The notes under the pieces: generated by a model
Told to the model about the DNA's origin: nothing
The model's input: the letters and a program-made list of their open reading frames with translations, nothing else
The model's database searches: none
Shown: piece by piece, positions 58,474 through 64,000 of the stretch
How positions within the stretch are numbered: position 1 is the first letter of the stretch
Layout of the letters: every line of letters starts with the position of its first letter
Program-made: the position numbers and the translations under genes
Assembly (NCBI RefSeq): GCF_033439725.1
Contig: NW_026944387.1
Coordinates: forward strand, 4,340,001-4,404,000
Length of the DNA: 64,000 nt
DNA from: Neurospora tetraspora
Lineage: Eukaryota > Ascomycota > Sordariomycetes > Sordariales > Sordariaceae
Direction: 5' to 3'

Positions 58474-59986
58474 CACTACCTTCAAGGTTGTGATATGTGA
58501 AGAAACAGCACGGGAGATACGCTCTCTGGATCTGGTCCAGTAATGCCACTTGAAATTGGTACGGTAAACGTAATAGCTAGTATACACTAGGCTATAAAAA
58601 CCGGAACCCTCCAAGGCCAAGTCTGCACCAATGTCAATGAGCTTGATACCTTTGAGATGTGGTTAGTAATGTGGGTTTTGTGTTAACTTCCCGTCGGCTT
58701 GGAATTCATACTTTCAGTTGTGTGAAGCCGATAGATAAGACCACCCAAGCAGTCTTACATGAAAGTAGCATGCAGTGTCGAAATCGGATTGAGGCTAGAA
58801 CGGATGCTCCCCCTTTATATATCCAAAGATCTACTGCTTGTAAGATGGAAAGTGTTAGCAGGGCCTCCACAAATCGTCGCGGACGGCTCGGGCATTCGGA
58901 GCCATCTAGAGGGCCTCACCACTGAATGTGCCTCACAGCAATGCCTTAACACAAGAATGCCGCCGCGCCGCAAGCATGCAAGCTCCAGAGGCGCAGTCCT
59001 GCAATGCACAGCTTCTAAAGCATAAATCGCTGCCTCATCGTCCAGTCCTCTTTTCGTCGCCTGCATGCAAAATTGCGAACCACGATGATGGCCTCACGGA
59101 GAAGGAAGCTCGCCAGATGTTGAATGCGAAACAGGCAAACAGCACATTGACGACACGTAGCCCAAGCCTCAACAAAATATTACAAGGCTTGAACTTGAAG
59201 CAGCAAATCATAAAACAGTAAGCACGCCCAGTGCCGTACCTGCGTCGCTGCCGTCCCAAGGCAGCCCAAACAGCTCAATGCGGGGTTGTTACCTGATGTT
59301 CCTTCCGTTCAATCACAACATCAAGCCAACCAAAACGCTTTGAGGCCTTATTCCATGAGGACCCAGTCGTCGTGGCTAATCCAGTCACCTCCATTGGCCT
59401 CACATCTGCTGTCAAGAAAGGAAGGCGAACACGAGACAGATACGTTTCGTATCTCAGAATTCGGTTCGAGTTCCGAATGGTCAATTGAAGGGCCTCCAAC
59501 ACCAAAGTTTCAACTGCTCAACATTCTGGACCTCAACAGATATCGGTGAGAATTGCCACAAAGAAAAGTTAGGGCCATGAGTCTGCTTCGTTGGTGATGC
59601 TCGAAACACGGACCCAAAGACGGAATGAAAGCCAGCAAGGGGTCAACAAACAAAATGTCATGTTGCGTTTCGTCAGTTTGGACGGGCACGTTCGCCTGCT
59701 TCTCTTTCTTTCCTTTCCCTTCTTTCCCTTTGCGTTTCTATCCCTCATCCTTCCATCTTCCATTGTTCCATATGAGGTAAATGTCTTCATGACTTCCAGG
59801 TTCCCATTCCCCGCCAAAGTGAGGTACGTTCACGCTCCAAGTATCCTCCTCACCCTCTCACCAGAAACCGTCGGCGCCGGCGTCGGCGGGTCAGTGTTCA
59901 CGCCTCTGAACCATCTGTCAGCTCTCGCTCCTCCCAAAACCCCCATCCTCATGCAAACTCAGGGCCCCAACATAAGGTAGGTACAC
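58474..59986. other. Intergenic region, 1.5 kb
   Basis: This is the upstream region of the zinc-finger gene and the 3' flank of the small secreted protein gene. Short frames only; no gene supported. Confidence 0.45.
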
Positions 59987-60325
59987 TCACTGGCAAGCAG
60001 CCTCCTTCCGAATTAACTCGGTAACGGGCGTGTATCCGAGACAGCCGTAGCAGGCGCAGACCTTTGTTCATCAGCACTTCTTGACATGAGCAGCAAAGGA
60101 GACTGTAGAGGTAGGTAAAGACAGGCAAGTGGGACGTACACCCTCCTTCCCCCCAGGGATACAAGTAAAGATCTGCTCCGTGCTCGTCGGATTAAGAAAA
60201 CAAGCGGTGTTATCCATAATCTCCCAGCAATTCTCGTTTTCTTTGTAGGGGCAGGGGCCGTAGTCTGCTGCTTTGACAAGGCCTGCTAATACAGTCAAAG
60301 AGCTGAGGATGGTAAAAGTCCGCAT
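59987..60325 (-). CDS. Small secreted cysteine-rich protein (86 aa)
   Basis: Two exons (60325-60140 and 60061-59987) give 86 residues. Each half is too short to stand out alone. ATG 60325 opens a clear signal peptide (FTILSSLTVLAGLVKA). The mature part of about 67 residues has eight Cys, four in exon 1 (CPY, NCW, ACF, TCI) and four in exon 2 (VCACYGC, ACQ). An even number of Cys suggests four disulfides. The intron has a GTACGT donor and an AAAG acceptor, which I chose because it alone leads into the Cys-rich frame. A CTACAG acceptor upstream would give a different C-terminus. I recognise no hydrophobin or defensin spacing. Such proteins include surface-active proteins, effectors and antimicrobial peptides, and none can be favoured here. 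Confidence 0.72.
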
Positions 60326-60985
60326 GGTATCCTGGTGTTGAAAACGATGGCGTGGCTGGAGAACTGAATTGTGGGTGGTCGGACGAAGGCAATTGAACGA
60401 TGGGGGAGCAATGATGTTATATCCCGGTCCAGAACTCACCCCGCAGAACGCAGGATGCCAGATAAGGTGCTGAGATCTTCATTCCCCTCCAACTCCAAAG
60501 TCAATATGGAAAATGTCCAAAAGTCAAGGATCGATATGAACTCCGGCTTCGTCTCAACCGGCTGATATCGCCGAATGCAACCACCCAATGTTCTCGGTTG
60601 GTTCTCGGCTCATGCCGTGCACTTTGCATATCCTTGGCTGTTCCATACTTCGGCAGACGGCAGATCGATGATGGGTCACGGTTGCTTTGGGTTGGTGTCC
60701 AGTCAAAATCGACCGGGAGGTGACATCTTCTGTCATCCAAGGAAAGGGGGTGTAAACAGCGGGAAATCCGAAGAGAGCGGGGTTAGGGTTATCTCGGCGG
60801 CTGCTGGCTGCTTTTGCATCTTGGCAAAATCGCCAAGACGCGGTCTCTTCACCAAAACAACAAACGCGTTTTGGAGATATTCGACGTTGGACACTCGCCC
60901 ACGATTCAACAACTCCTGGGTAAAAACACAAAAGGGAATCGGTATCTGATACTAATGGTGTCAAAGTTTTGTTTTGAGCACCAAA
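60326..60985. other. Divergent promoter region, 0.66 kb
   Basis: This is shared upstream sequence of the small secreted protein gene (-) and the MutY gene (+). A GGGTTAGGGTT telobox-like string lies near 60779-60789, upstream of MutY. No other gene is seen. Confidence 0.4.
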
Positions 60986-63100
60986 ATGGTCGAAACAAGG
61001 CGCCGCAGCGCTCGGATCGCGGACGCAAAGTTTGATCCCCTGGAGTACCACACTGCGCCAACGAATGCCGACTCGGACCCAAACCCAGACTCAGACTCCT
61101 CCGCCCTTTCGGACATTGACGAGAGTGAGTTTGACTCTGATGCCAGACCGAGTAAACGCCGGAAGACTGCGAGCGGACAAGCATCGCGAGCGGTTAGGAA
61201 GACGAGGAGCACGACCGTCAAGACGGTGACGACAAAGACGGTAACGACGAGGACAAAAGCATCAGCGACTACCACCGCCAGGACCTCCACCTCAATCACT
61301 GCCACTCTCACAACAACAACAAAAGCCAAACCCAAATCAACAGCAGCCTCAATCCAGGCCCTCATCACTCAGCTCTTCGACGGCGCGCTCCCCCAAAAGC
61401 ACGAACTCCCATGCCTCCCATCGAATCCTCACTCATTAACCTACCACAACCCCCTCCTTTTCTCCTCCTCCACTGCCCGCACAACCCGCGATGCCCTCCT
61501 CACTTGGTTCGACTCCGTCTCTTCCGACCGGCAAATGCCCTGGCGAAAACCATGGATCGATACCACCTCCCTTCTCTCCTCCGCCTCCGCTTGTCCCCAA
61601 GATCTGAGGGAAGCTGTGGCCCAGAGGGCCTACGAGGTGTTACTTTCCGAAACCATGTTACAGCAGACTCGAGTGTCAACCGTCATCCCGTACTACAACA
61701 AATGGCTAGCCGCCCTGCCGACCATGCAGTCCCTAGCAGCCGCCCAACCAGAGGAAGTCCTCTCCCTCTGGAAGGGCCTCGGCTATTACTCGCGCGCCAC
61801 CCGTCTTCATTCGCTCGCTCAGCTGGTTTGTCCGCCTTGCTCGCAAGGCGGTTACGACGGGCTGCTCCCGCACACGGTAGCAAAACTGATGCAACTTCCG
61901 GGAGTGGGGCGGTACACAGCCGGCGCCGTTGCGTCCATTGTGTACGGCCGGGCGGAGCCGATGGTCGATGGGAACGTTATCAGGGTGCTGGCGAGGCAGT
62001 TGGGGATTAGAGGGGATGTGAAGAGTAAGAAGGTACTGGAGGTTGTGTGGGAGGCTGCTAAGCACCTCGTTGAGGCTGCTGCTTGGGACGGGACCGATGC
62101 TACTGACGAGGAGCGGAAGGGAAAGGAACCCCAGGTTAGCGATAGGCCAGGCAGATGGGGCCAGGGGTTGATGGAACTTGGAGCTACCGTTTGTCTTCCA
62201 GGGCCGGCGAAGCCCAAGTGTGGATTGTGTCCCATCAAGGAGACTTGCAGGGCTTATCAAGAGGGGGTGGAGATTGCTACCCAGAAGGGACTGCTTCCGG
62301 GGAGGAAAGTGACGGAGACAAAGAAGGGAATGGGAGCTGGGGAGATGGTGGACATTGAAGATTCATGCACTCTCTGTCCACCACCCGAAGCCGAAGATCT
62401 TGAAAAGTCTGCAGCGGAGGATAAACCTGACGAGAAGAAGGGGAAAAAGAAAGGCGGTGTGTCCGCGTTCTTTGACAAGTTCAAAGGCCCTGGCACTCAC
62501 CGCAAGAAAGAGGTGGAAGATGACTCCGACTCAACGGGGCCATCCTTGGCCGCCATGGAAGTCATCACCTCTCACTGCTCCAAATATCCATACACAAAGC
62601 CGAAGACGAAGAAGCTGCGCGAGGAAGAGTGTCTTGTGGTATCAATCCGCCGCCAGTCCGACGGGTGCTACCTGATTCACAAGCGGCCGGCTAAGGGTCT
62701 TCTGGCTGGCATGTGGGAACTTCCCAGCCATACCTTGCCTGCTGATTCGACATGGAACGATGAGCCTAGTACGAAGAAAATGAATAAGGTGCGGATGGTT
62801 TTGAAGGAGGTGTTGAAGGAGATGGGAGTGAGACAGTGGAGGGTGAGGTACTGGGAAAAGGAAGACGAAGAATTGGGGACGGTGCCGTGGACGTTTTCGC
62901 ATTTCAAGTTGATGATGCATGTTTGGGCCGTTGACTTGGTGGAGGGGGGCGATGTCGGGGGTGAGAGAGGGGGGGGTGATGCGAAGATGAAGCGGTGGGC
63001 CACGGTAGAGGAGATCGAGGGTGAAAACATGGGGACGGGGATGAAGAAGTGTTGGGAATTGGTGAAGGGGAGTAGAGACTTGGCCGGGGGTTCAGGATAG
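60986..63100 (+). CDS. MUTYH: MutY-type adenine DNA glycosylase
   Basis: A single exon gives 704 residues. The frame opens at TTG 60974, but ATG 60986 has an ideal context (ACCAAAATGG). A Lys/Arg/Thr-rich N-terminus of about 120 residues could direct nuclear entry. The helix-hairpin-helix core has MPWRKPW, the catalytic Glu222 in LLSETMLQQTRV, LPGVGRYTAGA, and Asp328 in MVDGNVIRVLAR. The iron-sulfur loop is C403-x8-C412-x2-C415-x5-C421, two residues wider at its first gap than the C-x6-C of the bacterial and human enzymes. A NUDIX-like C-terminal domain (GLLAGMWELP) recognises 8-oxoguanine. A Lys-rich linker of about 110 residues separates the two. MutY removes A mispaired with 8-oxoG. A partial copy of the iron-sulfur region follows 28 bases after the stop, in the same frame. 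Confidence 0.94.
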   Translation: MVETRRRSARIADAKFDPLEYHTAPTNADSDPNPDSDSSALSDIDESEFDSDARPSKRRKTASGQASRAVRKTRSTTVKTVTTKTVTTRTKASATTTARTSTSITATLTTTTKAKPKSTAASIQALITQLFDGALPQKHELPCLPSNPHSLTYHNPLLFSSSTARTTRDALLTWFDSVSSDRQMPWRKPWIDTTSLLSSASACPQDLREAVAQRAYEVLLSETMLQQTRVSTVIPYYNKWLAALPTMQSLAAAQPEEVLSLWKGLGYYSRATRLHSLAQLVCPPCSQGGYDGLLPHTVAKLMQLPGVGRYTAGAVASIVYGRAEPMVDGNVIRVLARQLGIRGDVKSKKVLEVVWEAAKHLVEAAAWDGTDATDEERKGKEPQVSDRPGRWGQGLMELGATVCLPGPAKPKCGLCPIKETCRAYQEGVEIATQKGLLPGRKVTETKKGMGAGEMVDIEDSCTLCPPPEAEDLEKSAAEDKPDEKKGKKKGGVSAFFDKFKGPGTHRKKEVEDDSDSTGPSLAAMEVITSHCSKYPYTKPKTKKLREEECLVVSIRRQSDGCYLIHKRPAKGLLAGMWELPSHTLPADSTWNDEPSTKKMNKVRMVLKEVLKEMGVRQWRVRYWEKEDEELGTVPWTFSHFKLMMHVWAVDLVEGGDVGGERGGGDAKMKRWATVEEIEGENMGTGMKKCWELVKGSRDLAGGSG

Positions 63101-63127
63101 CCACAAGTCCATCGACCCCGGACAGAA

Positions 63128-64000
63128 ATGTTTGAACACCCTACGCGTGCACCTTCCTTCATCCTGCGTTCCTTCCCAAAGAACGAAATGGGGTTAGGGT
63201 TGGATGTGCACAAATTTTACCGAGACGCGATTCTCGCCAAAATGCATGACGCATTCACCAAACTTCCAACCGAGTTGGAGCCCAAAACCACCACAATATC
63301 TTCGACCAAGCACCTCCGCTTCAGCCAAATCTTCTCCTCCAACTCCCCTCACGCTCACAGCGATGTCAGATTGGTCGAGCAAGTGGCATGGGACGGTGTT
63401 GAAACCGAGAAGGAGGCAAGGGCGAAGCGGCTAGGGAACAAGGAGGTGAAGTGGAAGGTTTTGAACGAGGGCGAAAAGGTGGCGGATATAGGCAAAAGAA
63501 ACCGAGGGCCGCCCCCGCTTAGCGACCGCCCCGGGCGTTGGGGCCAAGCGTTAGCAGAGCTCGGAGCAACGATTTGTCTACCGGCACCAGAAAATTCTAC
63601 TTGCGAGTTGTGTCCCATCCAAGGCACTTGTAGAGCGTATGCGGAAGGGCTAGAAATTGCAAGGGAGCAAGGGTTGGTGCTAGGACATAAGCAGAGCGAT
63701 AAAGAGAAGGGCAGACAAACGTTGAATGGAAAAGTGGAAGAGCTGCACAAGCGGCAACTGGTGGACATAGAGGATGCGGCATGTACTTTGTGTCCTTCTC
63801 CACCACCACTTCCTTTTCTTCCTCCTCCTCCTCCTTCTCATCCTCCACATCGTCCCTCGGATGCTCCCGCAAATAGGATAAAGGTGGAAACCCAAGACGA
63901 AGCAGACCCAGACGTCCAGTACCTCTGCACCCTGCCCATGACGCCGCTGCCCAGCACCGAGGAGAACATCCAGCACACCCGGAACATCCAGAACATCCAA
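63128..64000 (+). CDS. Partial MutY paralogue: iron-sulfur segment without catalytic core (runs off window)
   Basis: From ATG 63128 the frame is open to the last base (291 codons). It is in the same frame as the preceding MutY gene and is open right from that gene's TAG. Residues 1-80 have no similarity I can see. From LVEQVAWDG (82-90) onward it follows MutY residues 361-465 with spacing changes. LSDRPGRWGQ, ELGATICLP, the cluster ligands C150-x8-C159-x2-C162-x5-C168, CRAYAEGLEIA and VDIEDAACTLCP are all retained. The catalytic Glu/Asp and helix-hairpin-helix are absent. A Pro-rich stretch comes next. The conserved ligands in a diverged background suggest selection or a fairly young copy. 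It could be a separate gene, a 3' extension of MutY by readthrough or splicing, or a duplicated relic. Confidence 0.65.
   Translation, partial: MFEHPTRAPSFILRSFPKNEMGLGLDVHKFYRDAILAKMHDAFTKLPTELEPKTTTISSTKHLRFSQIFSSNSPHAHSDVRLVEQVAWDGVETEKEARAKRLGNKEVKWKVLNEGEKVADIGKRNRGPPPLSDRPGRWGQALAELGATICLPAPENSTCELCPIQGTCRAYAEGLEIAREQGLVLGHKQSDKEKGRQTLNGKVEELHKRQLVDIEDAACTLCPSPPPLPFLPPPPPSHPPHRPSDAPANRIKVETQDEADPDVQYLCTLPMTPLPSTEENIQHTRNIQNIQ

Noticed and set aside
60779-60789. TTAGGG-type telomere-like string (others near 40645, 48706 and 63191)
   Set aside because: Single or double units only. Not a telomere or interstitial telomere array; at most a telobox promoter motif.
1-64000. CRISPR arrays, 5S rRNA genes, LTR elements or virus-derived genes
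   Set aside because: Searched by eye on both strands for regular direct repeats, the conserved 5S core, paired long terminal repeats and polymerase or capsid motifs. None was seen.

Overview
The window is nuclear DNA of a filamentous ascomycete, most likely a Sordariomycete of the Neurospora/Sordaria type. Genes are split by short introns (about 50-320 bases) with GTAAGT-like donors and CTAAC-like branch points, coding sequence is GC-rich, and the gene families are typical of moulds. No species or chromosome can be named from sequence alone. Exon coordinates are my own splice models, checked for reading phase but not against transcripts.

Layout. 1-1012: 3' end of a Ser/Thr/Pro-rich, N-glycosylation-rich protein. 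1885-11713 (-): a seven-exon gene for a protein of about 3,060 residues, with an HELAH zinc-protease motif, a string of cytochrome b5-like modules (one with HPGG) and a long charged disordered tail. 14516-18040 (+): ENA-type sodium/potassium-exporting P-type ATPase. 18941-20794 (-): monocarboxylate-type MFS transporter. 23480-25557 (-): secreted bilirubin-oxidase-like multicopper oxidase. 25.6-28.9 kb is gene-poor and holds a 455-base hAT-type MITE with a perfect 8-base target duplication and a separate 78-base-arm inverted repeat. 28894-30930 (+): secreted protein of unknown family. 31.4-34.6 kb: two divergent BTB/POZ genes. 35278-38379 (-): trehalose-6-phosphate phosphatase (Tps2 type).

42.5-47.9 kb (all -): a GFA/CENP-V zinc protein, an O-methyltransferase-like protein that lacks the catalytic His, and a 2-oxoglutarate/Fe(II) oxygenase. 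49329-50532 (+): DHDPS-family aldolase, followed by an intron-bearing tRNA-like Pol III gene (-). 51031-52356 (-): decayed DUF1996 secreted-protein gene. 54781-56381 (+): Rex3-type RNA exonuclease. 56850-58473 (-): five-exon C2H2 zinc-finger protein. 59987-60325 (-): small secreted Cys-rich protein. 60986-63100 (+): MutY-type adenine DNA glycosylase. Directly downstream, in the same frame and running off the window, an open frame repeats the MutY iron-sulfur segment without the catalytic domain.

The genes do not form one pathway. The nearest to a functional pair are the O-methyltransferase-like gene and the 2-oxoglutarate oxygenase, adjacent and on the same strand. The best candidates for something undescribed are the giant HELAH/cytochrome b5 protein and the tandem MutY iron-sulfur paralogue. 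I saw no LTR retrotransposon, LINE, virus-derived element, CRISPR array or 5S rRNA gene.
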